This document shows positions 17,209-27,144 of a stretch of 64,000 nt of DNA, in pieces (the first letter of the stretch is position 1; every line of letters starts with the position of its first letter). Below the pieces are notes generated by a model. That model saw nothing but the letters and a program-made list of their open reading frames with translations, was not told the origin of the DNA and searched no databases. A program made the translations under genes and the position numbers. The stretch comes from Pontibacter fetidus (lineage in GTDB: Bacteria; Bacteroidota; Bacteroidia; Cytophagales; Hymenobacteraceae). The stretch lies in NCBI RefSeq assembly GCF_010119545.1, contig NZ_JAAEAA010000001.1:124001-188000 (forward strand), in the 5' to 3' direction.

Positions 17209-18207
17209 ATGCTATCAACTATAAGTCGCCTGCGCGAAAACATACGACTACAACTTGTAGTGGTGGTAGTAGGTGTGTTACTTCTGATAGCTAAGTTTGT
17301 AGCCTACTTCCTTACAAATTCCAACGCCATACTTACTGATGCCCTGGAGTCTATCATAAACGTTGTGGCCGGCGGTTTTTCGTTGTATAGCCTGGTATTA
17401 TCGGCAAGGCCCCGAGACGAGAACCACCCTTACGGCCATGGAAAGATTGAATTTATAGCTGCCACCCTCGAAGGTTCGCTTATATTAGTAGCTGGCAGTG
17501 TCATCATTTTCAAATCCGTTTACAATCTTTTTGAGCCCCACGCGCTAAACCAACTCGACATTGGTATTCTGTTAACTGCTGCTACTGGTATAATCAACTA
17601 TCTGGTAGGTTTTATTACACAGCGCCGCGGCGAAAACGTGAATTCGCTGGTGTTGATTGCAGGAGGGAAGCACCTGAAATCTGATGCCTATTCCACAGCG
17701 GGTATTCTCATCGGTCTTCTGCTTATTTTCCTGACGGGTATGGTTTGGTTCGATAGTGTGGTGGCTGTAATTTTTGGCGGGATTATCTGTTATACAGGGT
17801 ATAAAATTTTGCGCTCGTCGGTGGCTGGTATTATGGATGAGGCTGATTATGAACTGCTGCAGCGTATTGTGAAAGTGTTAAACGAGAACCGCCGCGAAAA
17901 CTGGATCGATATTCATAACCTGCGTGTGATAAAATATGGCACTACCCTGCACATAGACTGCCACTTAACTGTGCCCTGGTATTTAAATGTACTGGAAGCG
18001 CACGATGAAGTAGAAGCCCTGGGGGCATTGGTTCGGGATAAAATAGATTCCAGCATCGAATTATTCGTACACACTGACCCATGTATTGAGCCATCGTGCA
18101 GCATTTGTATTAAAAGGGATTGCCAGGTACGCCAGCATGCTTTTAAAGAGCAGGTTCCCTGGGATTTTGATAAAGTTATTGCAGACCGCAAGCACAGCCT
18201 GTATTAA
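17209..18207 (+). CDS. Cation diffusion facilitator (CDF) transporter
   Basis: Inner-membrane divalent metal efflux protein of about 332 aa. Visible TM segments include LVVVVVGVLLLIAKFVAYFL, and the metal site pattern NAILTDALESIINV (D-x-x-x-S) appears with HPYGHGKIEF and the later HLKSDAYST (H-x-x-x-D). A cytoplasmic domain follows with a Cys/His-rich tail (CIEPSCSICIKRDC), which may bind metal. I take the start at 17209 (MLSTISRL) because a -7 box overlaps the earlier ATG. Metal specificity (Zn, Fe or Mn) cannot be settled. Confidence 0.88.
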   Translation: MLSTISRLRENIRLQLVVVVVGVLLLIAKFVAYFLTNSNAILTDALESIINVVAGGFSLYSLVLSARPRDENHPYGHGKIEFIAATLEGSLILVAGSVIIFKSVYNLFEPHALNQLDIGILLTAATGIINYLVGFITQRRGENVNSLVLIAGGKHLKSDAYSTAGILIGLLLIFLTGMVWFDSVVAVIFGGIICYTGYKILRSSVAGIMDEADYELLQRIVKVLNENRRENWIDIHNLRVIKYGTTLHIDCHLTVPWYLNVLEAHDEVEALGALVRDKIDSSIELFVHTDPCIEPSCSICIKRDCQVRQHAFKEQVPWDFDKVIADRKHSLY

Positions 18208-18298
18208 ACAGATTGTTTTTTCGTATTCGCCCTAATGCTTTAAGGTTAATAAACCCGGAGCACAGTCATTGCCGTAAATAAACTATAGATTTATACTT

Positions 18299-18970
18299 AT
18301 GGCAACACTGTTTTATACTTTCCTACCGTTTTTGCTTTTCCTGAGTTCATGTAGCCAGCCTGATCCTGAACAATCCCAATCTAAAGAAGCTGACATTACT
18401 GAACTGGCTGAAGCAGATACGACAGGGCTAGCGAAAGCTACTTTCGCCGGTGGCTGTTTCTGGTGCACCGAAGCGTATTTTGAACGGTTGAAAGGAGTGG
18501 AGGCCGTGATTTCGGGATATGCAGGCGGTAAGGAGCGTAACCCAACTTATAAACAGGTGAGCGCAGGCCTAACCAGCCATGCCGAAGCCGTACAGGTCTA
18601 TTATCATCCGGACCAAATCACTTTTCCGGAACTGGTTGACGTATTTTTTGCCACCCACGACCCAACCACGCTTAACCGACAAGGCCCGGATCATGGCAAA
18701 CAATACCGCTCGGTAGCTTTTTACCGCTCGCCTGCCGAAAAAGCAATTATTACAAAACAGATTCAGCAACTGAATGCCTCAGGCAAGTTTAAAAACAAGA
18801 TCGTAACGCAAGTTGTACCTTTTACCAAGTTCTGGCCCGCCGAAGCCTATCACCAGGACTATTACGCCCGCAACCCTTCAGACCCTTATGTAGTAAGTCT
18901 GGCCCGACCCAAAGTGCATAAATTTGAGCAGCATTATAAAGCGAAACTTAAACCTGCTTATAAGAAATAA
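18299..18970 (+). CDS. msrA: Peptide methionine-S-sulfoxide reductase, lipoprotein form
   Basis: 223-aa MsrA that repairs oxidised methionine. The catalytic cysteine is in GGCFWCTEAYFERL, followed by the family blocks VISGYAGGKERNPTYKQV, SHAEAVQVYYHPD and TTLNRQGPDHGKQYRS. An N-terminal lipoprotein signal (LLFLSSCSQPD, Cys at residue 18) places it in the envelope, so it should repair exported proteins rather than cytoplasmic ones. There is no fused MsrB domain. It stands alone. Confidence 0.92.
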   Translation: MATLFYTFLPFLLFLSSCSQPDPEQSQSKEADITELAEADTTGLAKATFAGGCFWCTEAYFERLKGVEAVISGYAGGKERNPTYKQVSAGLTSHAEAVQVYYHPDQITFPELVDVFFATHDPTTLNRQGPDHGKQYRSVAFYRSPAEKAIITKQIQQLNASGKFKNKIVTQVVPFTKFWPAEAYHQDYYARNPSDPYVVSLARPKVHKFEQHYKAKLKPAYKK

Positions 18971-19044
18971 GCCAGTGGTTATCTAAATATAGTATTTTAC
19001 CGTAGTATGAAGTCTAATGAAATTAAACTCTAAAAAATAAAACT

Positions 19045-19449
19045 ATGGACTTTATTATTAATTTACTGGTAACAGCGGCGGTAATTCTACTACTTTCTTA
19101 TGCCATGTCTAGCGTGCATGTTAAAAGCTTCTGGACGGCCCTTTGGGTGGCATTTTTAACAGCAATTTTAACAGCAACTATAGGCTGGTTGCTTGGCGGC
19201 TTACTTAACCTGGTTACATTCTTTTTACTCGAGGCCATTGTGGGCCTGATTGTAACAGCGCTGATGCTGAAACTGGTAGATGCACTTGTAAGTAACTTTA
19301 AGCTGGATGGTTTTTTTCCGGCATTTATTATTGCTGTTGCAGTGGCTATAGCTTTAGCTATAGTGGGCTGGCTGCGTGGCGAGAATGATGAAGAATACGC
19401 AAACCTGGAACAAAAGCCACAAACCGAACTGCTATATCACCACGTATAG
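19045..19449 (+). CDS. Four-TM membrane protein, phage-holin-4-like (DUF360) family
   Basis: 134-aa hydrophobic protein with about four TM helices and a short charged tail. The pattern YAMSSVHVKSFWTALWVAFLTA followed by LVTFFLLEAIVGLIV and LMLKLVDALV matches the PF04020 membrane family. That family is called phage holin 4 by name only and is widespread in chromosomes; no phage genes surround it. Function unknown. A strong bidirectional terminator follows. Confidence 0.75.
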   Translation: MDFIINLLVTAAVILLLSYAMSSVHVKSFWTALWVAFLTAILTATIGWLLGGLLNLVTFFLLEAIVGLIVTALMLKLVDALVSNFKLDGFFPAFIIAVAVAIALAIVGWLRGENDEEYANLEQKPQTELLYHHV

Positions 19450-19466
19450 TTTAAACTATAAACATT

Positions 19467-19507
19467 AAAAAAACGCCTGTATAGTTAATACTTTACAGGC
19501 GTTTTTT
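19467..19507. terminator. Bidirectional terminator between converging genes
   Basis: Stem AAAAAACGCCTGTA / TACAGGCGTTTTTT with a short loop, giving T-tracts on both strands. It serves the membrane gene ending at 19449 and the minus-strand oxidoreductase ending at 19515. Confidence 0.85.
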
Positions 19508-19514
19508 GATTAGG

Positions 19515-20579
19515 TTAGCTATAGCTTATACGGCGCTTTTCGTGATTGCTTTGTATGGCCAGTTCTATTACTTTAATGGTATTGCGGGCATGTTCCGGTC
19601 TAACTTCCAACTCCTGGGTGCCAACTATAGCCTGGTATACATTCTGGTACAGCTCGCTATAGTTTCCGGGTTCGCTTCTATATTTTCCGATGTAAGGTTT
19701 GTCGTCTATTTCTGTATGCAGGGTTCCCCAGAGTGCTTCCGGTTCTGTGCCCCAGTTTTGGTCGGCTGCAGTAGGGAAGGAGCCAGCCTTTAATGCGACT
19801 TCCTGTACATCCATGCCATACTTAATAAACGTGCCTTTATCGCCGTGAATTATAAAATGCGGCCCTGTTTCGCGTACCAGCATACCAGCTTTCAGAATAG
19901 CTTTTAACGTAGGGTAATGCAGCTGCACTTCAAAGTAATCCGGAATAAGTGAGTCTTTGCGTTGTTTTCTGATATCGGCATAAACTTCCTGCGGTTCCCC
20001 AAACAACACCAAAGCCTGATCGATGAGGTGTGCGCCAAGGTCATATAAGATGCCGGCGCCGGGTAAATTTTCTTCTTTCCAGGTAGCTAGTTTAATCTCA
20101 TTCCTGAACCTATCGAAATGAGCTTCATACTCCACCACATTCCCTAACAGCTGTTCTGCCAAAACTTTTTTTACTGTTTTAAAATCGCTGTCCCAACGGC
20201 GGTTCTGGTAAACTGTTAATAGCTTATTTTTTTGTTTGGCTATGGCTATAAGCTCATCGGCTTCGGCAGTGGTGATGGTAAACGGTTTATCTACCAGCAC
20301 ATTTTTACCAGCCAGTAAGGCAGCTTTCGCTAAACTATAATGCGTCGGATTAGCAGTCGCGATAACTACAAGGTCAAGTAGCGCATCACTAAAAATGTCC
20401 TGCTCATCAGTAACTATAGTAGCATCTGGGTAACGCTGTTTTGCCAATGCTATACTTTCAGGCCGGTTTGCTTTAATTTTTGAGAGCTTCAGACTGGGTA
20501 CATTTGAGATAAATGGAGCATGAAACAACCTGCCAGCCATGCCGAAACCTATTAAACCAACATGTATAGTTACTTCCAT
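19515..20579 (-). CDS. Gfo/Idh/MocA-family NAD(P)-dependent oxidoreductase
   Basis: 354-aa two-domain dehydrogenase. An N-terminal Rossmann fold (VGLIGFGMAGRLFHAPF) is followed by VVIATANPTHYSLAKAALLAGKNVLVDKPF, containing the conserved D-K-P lysine typical of the family, and a C-terminal alpha/beta domain with LYDLGAHLIDQALVLFG (catalytic histidine region). Such enzymes oxidise sugars or cyclitols, and the closest type by memory is YvaA/scyllo-inositol dehydrogenase-like. It is not in an obvious operon, so the substrate is unknown. Confidence 0.88.
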   Translation of the reverse strand: MEVTIHVGLIGFGMAGRLFHAPFISNVPSLKLSKIKANRPESIALAKQRYPDATIVTDEQDIFSDALLDLVVIATANPTHYSLAKAALLAGKNVLVDKPFTITTAEADELIAIAKQKNKLLTVYQNRRWDSDFKTVKKVLAEQLLGNVVEYEAHFDRFRNEIKLATWKEENLPGAGILYDLGAHLIDQALVLFGEPQEVYADIRKQRKDSLIPDYFEVQLHYPTLKAILKAGMLVRETGPHFIIHGDKGTFIKYGMDVQEVALKAGSFPTAADQNWGTEPEALWGTLHTEIDDKPYIGKYRSEPGNYSELYQNVYQAIVGTQELEVRPEHARNTIKVIELAIQSNHEKRRISYS

Positions 20580-20728
20580 AGTTACAAAGTGCTAAAAGGG
20601 GAGAGGGTACTTACTAAAAAGGTATAAACTATAGGTATTATCTAAATGCAATTAGTTCATAGTTAAACACTTAATAACTGAAAATAAATTTAAATAAATA
20701 TATATTTTAATGAATATATTCAATTTTA

Positions 20729-20736
20729 TATATTTG
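20729..20736 (+). promoter_or_regulatory. Promoter -7 box for the small lipoprotein gene
   Basis: TATATTTG matches TAnnTTTG in a strongly AT-rich stretch, about 80 nt upstream of the ATG at 20816, with TTTA at the -33 spacing (19 nt). The long leader could carry regulation. Confidence 0.5.
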
Positions 20737-20815
20737 CAGCCATTAGCCGGTTATGGAGCATCTGGTTTGCTGGATAACAGGCTTCAAATGCTAAAACAAA
20801 TTTAATACTTAATAC

Positions 20816-21292
20816 ATGAAAAAAGTTTTATTCTTAGCCGCAGTAGCAGCTGCATTTACTACAAGTTGCACAAGTGTAAACAGAACAATGCGTGAGCCTA
20901 ACACACACGTTGAGCTTGTTAAATCTGATTTTACATATTCTGACCAGGTTTCAGCAGAAGCTAGTTCTACTAAAATTTTGGGTATCGATTTTGAGAGAAT
21001 TCTGAAAGCTGAAGGTGGTTCTACACAAGGAGGCGGTAACGTTAATATTGCATCAATTCCGGTAATTGGTAACATGGTAGCAGACCGTACAGCAAATTAT
21101 GCCTTATATAACCTGATGGTTGCTAATCCTGGTTATGATGTGGTATTTTACCCACAGTACGAAACGAAAGTTGTAAAGCCAATACTGGGCATCGGTTTGT
21201 TAACTAAAATTACTAAAGTTAAAACTACAGCCAGATTAGCCAGAATAAACGCTAATGGTTCTTCTGTTTCAACTGCTAAAGCGCAGAAATAA
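20816..21292 (+). CDS. Small outer-envelope lipoprotein, unknown function
   Basis: 158-aa protein with a clear lipoprotein signal (AAVAAAFTTSCTSVN; lipidated Cys at residue 18). The mature part includes NTHVELVKSDFTYSDQVSAEA, a Gly-rich GGSTQGGGNVNIASIPVIG and a conserved-looking ANPGYDVVFYPQYETKV block, a pattern I associate with unnamed Bacteroidota lipoproteins whose YDVVFYPQY segment resembles bacterial LPS-export or stress lipoproteins. It is monocistronic, with an AT-rich promoter region and a strong terminator. No firm function. Confidence 0.75.
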   Translation: MKKVLFLAAVAAAFTTSCTSVNRTMREPNTHVELVKSDFTYSDQVSAEASSTKILGIDFERILKAEGGSTQGGGNVNIASIPVIGNMVADRTANYALYNLMVANPGYDVVFYPQYETKVVKPILGIGLLTKITKVKTTARLARINANGSSVSTAKAQK

Positions 21293-21310
21293 GCTGTAAT
21301 TTAAACTATA

Positions 21311-21346
21311 AAAAAACCTCTGCCTTATGAAGCAGAGGTTTTTTTA
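21311..21346. terminator. Bidirectional terminator
   Basis: AACCTCTGC / GCAGAGGTT stem with an A-tract before and a T-tract after, between the lipoprotein gene (ends 21292) and the converging zinc-ribbon gene (ends 21351). Confidence 0.85.
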
Positions 21347-21350
21347 TGTA

Positions 21351-21611
21351 CTAAAAATCAAACAGATCACTTAAAAAAGATTCTTTCTTTTTATGCGGAT
21401 GCTTGTTCTCGCGGCCATACTTGTCGTAACCATAGCGCTTATAATCCGACTCGTAATTTTCCTTTTTAGAATAGTGATCACCGGAACGTTCGATGATCTT
21501 TTCCAGTTCGCCACGATCTAACCAGATACCACGGCATTTCGGGCAATAATCAATTTCAACTCCGTTTTTATCGCTCATCAGAAGCGTTTCGTTACAGGCT
21601 GGGCATTTCAT
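21351..21611 (-). CDS. TFIIB-type zinc-ribbon protein
   Basis: 86-aa protein. The start at MKCPACNETLLM gives the usual layout; a longer frame to 21647 adds 12 non-conserved residues. The zinc ribbon is formed by CPAC and CPKC, followed by RGIWLDRGELEKIIE, the signature of the zf-TFIIB family, then a charged Lys/Tyr/Asp tail. It is probably a small nucleic-acid- or protein-binding factor; the specific role is unknown. Confidence 0.82.
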   Translation of the reverse strand: MKCPACNETLLMSDKNGVEIDYCPKCRGIWLDRGELEKIIERSGDHYSKKENYESDYKRYGYDKYGRENKHPHKKKESFLSDLFDF

Positions 21612-21647
21612 AAATCTATAGCTTTGGTATAGTTTAAATATAATCAA

Positions 21648-21980
21648 ACGCTACTAACAAACTATAACCATCCGACACAAGCATTGCCAGCCACGACAAA
21701 CAGTAAAGCAACGTTGTGTAAACAATTCAAATTCAATTTATAGAATAGCTTTATGCTACAGCGTTAATGTATTAAGCTATTTAATAACCAAATCGTATGT
21801 TAGTTTCCGAAACTATAGATTCTTTTAAAATAAGCTGCTATTTAACATAAAGTATATTATCAGTGACACTTATTTACAAAGTATAAATCAGTCTTATAAT
21901 TTATATTATGTTAAGTAGTGTTTGAGGCATATAAAAAGGGAAGCCTTTTGAGCCTCCCTCTTTATGTGGTTAACTAAAAA
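21648..21980. other. Intergenic region without a gene
   Basis: AT-rich spacer holding one AACTATAGAT core (21813-21818) and, near its right end, the terminator of the minus-strand TPR gene. I see no coding potential or structured RNA. Confidence 0.5.
21938..21958 (-). terminator. Terminator of the TPR gene
   Basis: On the minus strand an 8-bp stem (GGGAGGCT with G-U pairs to GGCTTCCC, loop CAAAA) is followed by TTTTT. It lies 23 nt past the TPR gene stop. Confidence 0.75.
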
Positions 21981-23111
21981 TTACTTTAGTCTTTTGCTTA
22001 TTCTGTCCGCATCAGCCTTACGACCTAAGCGTGTATAAACTGATAACAGGTTTTTAAGTGCAGCCTGGTCTTCTGGCTGTATCTCAATTGCTTTCTCGAA
22101 ATATGGTACTGATGCCTGGAAATATTTGTTAGCCTCTGCTTCTACAGCCTTACCTTTTTTCTGGTATGTGGCGTAGTCCATTTTCTCGGCTTTTTTGGCA
22201 ACGTTTACGCCTTTGTTAAACTCAAGTACTGCCAGGTTATAATAAGCATCAAAGTTTTTAGGATCTACTTCAATTGCTTTCTGGTAGCTCTTATACGCAC
22301 CGTCCAAGTTACCTTTTTTCTCCTGCAGGTTACCTAATACGGCATAAAGGCTCGCATTTTTAGGGTCTTTTTCGATTGCTTTTTCTAATTTAGAAAGCGC
22401 TTCGTCTGCACGGTTGTTCTTCAGGTAATAACGCAGTTCTTCCTGCATCATGTATACGCTGTTCGGATGTGCTTTCAGGCCTTCTGCCAGTGCAGCCATT
22501 ACCTGCTCATCAGATGCTTCTGACTCCTGCAGTAACTGCACTTTTGTTTTATATACATCTTCGCCAGCCTGACCAGTTTTAATCAAAGTATCAAAGAAAC
22601 CTAACGCTTTTTTATAGTCTTTAGCGTTAATAGCGGCATAAGCACCATACTTCAGCGCAGTAGTATCGCCTGGCTTTACTTTAAGCGCCAGCTCATAGTT
22701 CTCTATTGCTTTGTCCCACACCTGGTTGTTGTGGTTCTCTACTGCCTGGTTTAAAACTACCCCATACAGCTGCTCCATACGTGCCGGCACCTGCTTGCCA
22801 TACTGGCCATCTTTACCATCCAGCTCAATCGTCTTGTTATAAGATTCGATAACTATAGTTGGCGTTTTTTCAGTAGCAAGTTTACCATAGATCGGATGAC
22901 CGATAATATCCTGGTAAATAGTACCACGCGTAAACCACGTCTTAGCTTTATCTTTTGTTTTTTCGTGCGAAATGGCTTTGTCAATCTCTGTCTGTGCTTT
23001 ATCCAGTGTACCATTTTTCTGGTTAAGAATGGCACTGTTCACAGCCGAATTCTGAGCGCTTGCCACAGAAATGGTAGCGGCAGCCAGGGCAGTTAAGAGT
23101 ACTTTTTTCAT
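21981..23111 (-). CDS. Secreted TPR-repeat protein
   Basis: 376-aa protein with a Sec signal peptide (MKKVLLTALAAATISVASAQ) and tetratricopeptide repeats across most of the mature chain. Clear units include NASLYAVLGNLQEKKGNLDGAYKSYQKAIEVDPKN followed by DAYYNLAVLEFNKG, and a late PYFEKAIEIQPEDQAALKNL. It is likely a periplasmic scaffold for protein complexes. It lies directly downstream of gyrA on the same strand (73-nt gap), and may be co-transcribed with it. Specific partners unknown. Confidence 0.85.
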   Translation of the reverse strand: MKKVLLTALAAATISVASAQNSAVNSAILNQKNGTLDKAQTEIDKAISHEKTKDKAKTWFTRGTIYQDIIGHPIYGKLATEKTPTIVIESYNKTIELDGKDGQYGKQVPARMEQLYGVVLNQAVENHNNQVWDKAIENYELALKVKPGDTTALKYGAYAAINAKDYKKALGFFDTLIKTGQAGEDVYKTKVQLLQESEASDEQVMAALAEGLKAHPNSVYMMQEELRYYLKNNRADEALSKLEKAIEKDPKNASLYAVLGNLQEKKGNLDGAYKSYQKAIEVDPKNFDAYYNLAVLEFNKGVNVAKKAEKMDYATYQKKGKAVEAEANKYFQASVPYFEKAIEIQPEDQAALKNLLSVYTRLGRKADADRISKRLK

Positions 23112-23184
23112 GCGTGTTTATGAAAGGTTTGTAATAGTTATTTAACGTTAATTGAAAGCAAATAAATTCCTGACCTGCAGAGGT

Positions 23185-25734
23185 TTATGATTCCTCTGTT
23201 GTTTCAGGATCTACCATTACGTCTGGTTGTAAAGTTTCCTCAGGCGTCAATTCCGATTGCTCCAGTACAGCTTCTTCCAGTTCTTCTTCCGGACTCATCT
23301 CCACTTTAGCAACCGACGATATCTGGTCACCTTCGTTCAGCTTTATCAGGCGCACACCCTGCGTAGCACGGCCAATTGTACGAATTTCCGAAACATTCAG
23401 CCTGATCGTGATGCCAGAACGGTTTATGATCATCAGGTCGTCTGTATCGATCACCCCTTTGATGGCTACCAGTTTGCCTGTCTTTTCAGTTACATTCAGG
23501 GTTTTTACACCTTTACCGCCGCGGTTGGTAATACGATACTCATCCAGTATAGAGCGCTTGCCATAACCGTTCTCAGATACAACCAGCAGTTCGGTCTCGT
23601 TGCTTTCTACACAAACCATACCAACAACTTTATCTTCTGGTCCGGCAAGTGTTACGGCTCTTACGCCGGCAGCATTACGACCCATCGGGCGAACCTGTGT
23701 TTCGTTAAAGCGTATCGCTCTCCCCGACTCCAGTGCAATAATTATTTCGCTGTTACCGGTTGTTAGCTGCACGTCCAGCAGTCGGTCGCCTTCGTTTATA
23801 GTTATGGCGTTTATACCGTTAGTTCTTGGGCGTGAGTAAGACTCCAGTATCGTTTTCTTGATCGTACCTTTCTCGGTAATAAATACCAGGTTATGGTTCA
23901 GAATGTAGTCCTGGTTTTTCAGATCGTGGATGTTGATGACCGCACGAACTTTATCTTCTTTTTCGATCTGGATAATGTTCTGGATGGCACGTCCTTTGGT
24001 CGTCTTCCCTCCTTCCGGAATCTCGTATACTTTAAGCCAGAATACTTTACCAAACTCTGTAAAGAACAACATATAGTTGTGCGTACTCGCCACAAACAGG
24101 TGCTCAGTAAAATCAGTCTCTTTAGATGCAGCAACACCTCTTGAACCAACCCCACCACGGCTCTGGCTACGGTATTCGCTTAGTGACGTACGCTTGATAT
24201 ACCCTTCATGCGAAATGGTGATCACCATGTTCTCTTCCGGTATCATGTCTTCGTAAGAGATATCGCCTGTGCTGGCTTCAATACTGGTGCGTCGCACATC
24301 GCCGTAACGTTCCTTAATTTCAGCCAGTTCGTCTTTGATGATCTGCATACGCAGTCCCTCGTCATTCAGAATAGACGTCAGGTAATCAATCAGTTTCATG
24401 ATTTCCTGATACTCTGCCTGAATTTTATCACGCTCCAGGCCGGTAAGGCGCTGTAAACGCATATCCAATATAGCACGGGCCTGAATTTCAGAAAGCGCAA
24501 AACGCTCCATTAAACCATTTCGTGCAATCTCAGGGTCGCGCGACGAACGGATCAGGTTAATTACTTCGTCCAGGTTATCCAGCGCTATCAGCAAGCCTTC
24601 CAGGATGTGGGCACGTTTCTTCGCTTCATCCAGTTCGTACTGCGTTCTGCGGATAACTACCTCGTGGCGGTGCTCAACAAAGTGATGGATCAGGTCCTTC
24701 AGGTTCAGCGTCATTGGGCGGCCTTTAACCAGGGCCACATTATTAACACCAAACGAAGATTGCAGGGCTGTATACTTGTACAGGTTGTTCAGTACAACAT
24801 TCGGGATGGCATCACGCTTCAGGTCATACACAATGCGCAAACCATCGCGGTCAGACTCGTCACGCAGATCCGAAATGCCTTCAATTTTCTTTTCGTTGAT
24901 AAGGGCAGCTGTTTTCTCGATCAGCGTAGCTTTATTTACCATGTAAGGGATTTCCGTTACAATGATCTGCTCCTTACCGGTTGAGGTTGTCTCAAATGTT
25001 GCGCGGGCACGCATTAACACGCGGCCACGGCCTGTTTCGAATGCCGATTTAACCCCATCGTACCCGTAAATGATACCACCGGTCGGGAAGTCTGGTGCCG
25101 TAATGTAATGCATCAGCTCTGCAATGGTAATCTCGCGGTTATCGATGTAGGCTATAATGCCGTTTATAACTTCGGTGAGGTTATGCGGTGCCATGTTAGT
25201 GGCCATACCTACTGCAATACCAGATGTTCCGTTTACCAGCAGGTTCGGGAATTTGGCTGGCATAACGCTCGGCTCTTTCAGCGAGTCATCGAAGTTAGGT
25301 ACAAAGTCTACTGTATTTTTGTCCAGGTCGTTCAGCAACTCATCGGCGATACGCTTTAAACGGGCTTCGGTGTAACGCATGGCAGCCGGCGAGTCACCGT
25401 CTATCGAGCCATAGTTACCCTGGCCATCTACCAGCGGGTAGCGCAACGACCATTCCTGGGCCATACGCACCATAGTGTCGTATACCGAAGAGTCGCCGTG
25501 TGGGTGGTACTTACCCAGTACCTCTCCTACTATCCTGGCTGATTTTTTATATGGTTTGTTATACGATACCCCCAGTTCAGACATACCATAAAGCACGCGG
25601 CGGTGCACCGGCTTTAATCCGTCCCGAACATCAGGTAAGGCTCTCGAAATGATAACAGACATTGAGTAATCGATGTATGCGCCACGCATTTCGTCCTCAA
25701 TGTTTATTGGTATTATTCTTTCGCCTTCAGTCAT
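23185..25734 (-). CDS. gyrA: DNA gyrase subunit A
   Basis: 849-aa type II topoisomerase subunit that cuts and rejoins DNA during negative supercoiling. The catalytic tyrosine is Tyr121 in [10 protein letters not shown]. The quinolone-resistance region [20 protein letters not shown] keeps Ser82 and Asp86 (E. coli 83 and 87), so no classical resistance mutation is present. The C-terminal beta-pinwheel carries the GyrA-box-like [10 protein letters not shown]. An acidic Glu/Thr-rich tail follows. The length and the presence of the box favour GyrA over ParC. Confidence 0.95.
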   Translation of the reverse strand: MTEGERIIPINIEDEMRGAYIDYSMSVIISRALPDVRDGLKPVHRRVLYGMSELGVSYNKPYKKSARIVGEVLGKYHPHGDSSVYDTMVRMAQEWSLRYPLVDGQGNYGSIDGDSPAAMRYTEARLKRIADELLNDLDKNTVDFVPNFDDSLKEPSVMPAKFPNLLVNGTSGIAVGMATNMAPHNLTEVINGIIAYIDNREITIAELMHYITAPDFPTGGIIYGYDGVKSAFETGRGRVLMRARATFETTSTGKEQIIVTEIPYMVNKATLIEKTAALINEKKIEGISDLRDESDRDGLRIVYDLKRDAIPNVVLNNLYKYTALQSSFGVNNVALVKGRPMTLNLKDLIHHFVEHRHEVVIRRTQYELDEAKKRAHILEGLLIALDNLDEVINLIRSSRDPEIARNGLMERFALSEIQARAILDMRLQRLTGLERDKIQAEYQEIMKLIDYLTSILNDEGLRMQIIKDELAEIKERYGDVRRTSIEASTGDISYEDMIPEENMVITISHEGYIKRTSLSEYRSQSRGGVGSRGVAASKETDFTEHLFVASTHNYMLFFTEFGKVFWLKVYEIPEGGKTTKGRAIQNIIQIEKEDKVRAVINIHDLKNQDYILNHNLVFITEKGTIKKTILESYSRPRTNGINAITINEGDRLLDVQLTTGNSEIIIALESGRAIRFNETQVRPMGRNAAGVRAVTLAGPEDKVVGMVCVESNETELLVVSENGYGKRSILDEYRITNRGGKGVKTLNVTEKTGKLVAIKGVIDTDDLMIINRSGITIRLNVSEIRTIGRATQGVRLIKLNEGDQISSVAKVEMSPEEELEEAVLEQSELTPEETLQPDVMVDPETTEES

Positions 25735-25812
25735 GTTTCGAAGTATAAATAATTTGTTTGATAAATGTAATAGCAGGCAATTTAACTAAAAATAGCCATT
25801 GCTCTATATAGT

Positions 25813-26055
25813 TTAGTTCTTATTTTGGCTTTTATCCTTCTCATTCCGCTTCTGTTTTTCTTTGTTAATTTTTACCTTCTCCCCATACTTCATATTTTGT
25901 TTTTTCCATATGGGCACGCCTCTGTAAATGCCTTCGCCATGCGGGTGCACCATGCGCACGTTGCATTGCATAATAGGACAGGCAGGCCTGCAGGATGAAA
26001 CTGATAAAGCGATTAGGGAAATAAAGAAGAGAATCAGGGTTCGGTTTATAGCCAT
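25813..26055 (-). CDS. Small lipoprotein with basic tail
   Basis: 80-aa protein. The N-terminal hydrophobic stretch ends in a lipobox (LIALSVSSCRPA), then a short Cys/His-containing segment (CPIMQCNVRMVHPHGEGIYRG) and a very Lys-rich tail. The codon pattern and signal peptide support a real gene. The pattern HPHGEGIYRGVPIWKKQN looks conserved in similar small Bacteroidota lipoproteins, but I cannot name a family. It is monocistronic. Confidence 0.68.
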   Translation of the reverse strand: MAINRTLILFFISLIALSVSSCRPACPIMQCNVRMVHPHGEGIYRGVPIWKKQNMKYGEKVKINKEKQKRNEKDKSQNKN

Positions 26056-26189
26056 TTGTCGGGGTTTTAGAGAGCAACGAGTTTTATGATTACTCCCATA
26101 TCCTAAACATACAAATTTACACTTTTTTGTGCAGAAAAACCACTATTTACAAGCATACTTTTACGCGTTTTATAGCTAAAAATAAACAT

Positions 26190-26960
26190 TTACTGCGGAT
26201 GAAAACCATTGATCGTAAATCCGCCATCTACGGCTATAGTTTGCCCGGTAATGTATGCGGCAGCAGGCATGCACAGAAACGAAACAGCACCAGCCACATC
26301 TTCCGGTTTACCAATTTTTTTTAAAGGAGTACGGTTGATCACATTGTTGTAAAATTCTTCGTTTTGCAGCACCGTCTGAGCCAGCGGTGTACTGATGTAC
26401 CAGGGTGCAACCGCATTTACCCTGATGTTATCCGGTGCCCATTCGGCGGCCAGGTTTCTGGTAAGCTGTGTGAGAGCTGCTTTGGTCATGCCATACACAC
26501 TGCCAGTGCGCACATGCGTAAGCCCGGCCACCGAAGTAACATGAATGATATTGCCCTGGGCTGATTTGCTTAAAAGCGGATACATAGAACGGTTTAGCTC
26601 AAAAGCAGATCGAAGATTCGTATTCATGATGAAATCATACTCGTCGGAAGTATAGGCAGCGGTAGGCTTGCGAATGTTTGTTCCTACGTTGTTTACCAGT
26701 ATGTCCAGCGCTCCCCAGTTGGTATTCACCCAATTCAGTAACTGCTCACGGCCTTCGGAGGTACTCATGTCAGCCACAAGCGTATGTAGGTTACCTGTAG
26801 CGTTGTTCTGCAGTTTTTCCAGGTCCTCACGATTTCTGGCTACTGCCAGCACGTCAGCTCCAAGTTCTAAAAATTCTTTTACGGTTGCTTCTCCAATGCC
26901 TTTTGAGCCACCAGTAACTATAGCTTTACGGCCTGTTAAAGCCCATCTGTTATTATTCAT
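26190..26960 (-). CDS. SDR-family oxidoreductase (tropinone-reductase-like)
   Basis: 256-aa short-chain dehydrogenase. The NADP-binding motif is [16 protein letters not shown]; the catalytic Ser and Tyr-x-x-x-Lys are in HVTSVAGL and YGMTKAAL. The [14 protein letters not shown] block and the C-terminal [29 protein letters not shown] are classical-SDR features. The opening [14 protein letters not shown] is typical of tropinone-reductase-like SDRs, whose natural bacterial substrates are mostly unknown. No operon partners. Confidence 0.88.
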   Translation of the reverse strand: MNNNRWALTGRKAIVTGGSKGIGEATVKEFLELGADVLAVARNREDLEKLQNNATGNLHTLVADMSTSEGREQLLNWVNTNWGALDILVNNVGTNIRKPTAAYTSDEYDFIMNTNLRSAFELNRSMYPLLSKSAQGNIIHVTSVAGLTHVRTGSVYGMTKAALTQLTRNLAAEWAPDNIRVNAVAPWYISTPLAQTVLQNEEFYNNVINRTPLKKIGKPEDVAGAVSFLCMPAAAYITGQTIAVDGGFTINGFHPQ

Positions 26961-27107
26961 CTTATACTTATTTTATTGTGTCTGATTTAAAGAATTAATT
27001 ACCTAACAGTATAGTGTAAAGATACCCAGCTTTTGTATTTAAACCTTTTATACCAACTAAATACTATAGTTCTGATTAACCATTCTATACTTTGATAAAT
27101 TCTTCTA

Positions 27108-27144
27108 AAGAAAAGAGCAGGTTATTGGCCTGCTCTTTTCTTTT
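27108..27144. terminator. Terminator at the end of the membrane hydrolase gene
   Basis: GAGCAGG / CCTGCTC stem extended by AAAGAAAA and TTTTCTTT arms. It overlaps the stop of the minus-strand gene at 27143 and could act in both directions. Confidence 0.75.

Noticed and set aside
19045..19449. Prophage remnant (phage-holin-4-like gene)
   Set aside because: The family name is historical. No integrase, terminase, capsid or tail gene lies nearby, and flanking genes are housekeeping.
23257..25375. Plus-strand open frames opposite gyrA
   Set aside because: They are antisense shadows of gyrA with no conserved sequence or start signals.
23185..25734. Quinolone-resistance mutation in gyrA
   Set aside because: Ser82 and Asp86, the usual resistance positions, have the susceptible residues.
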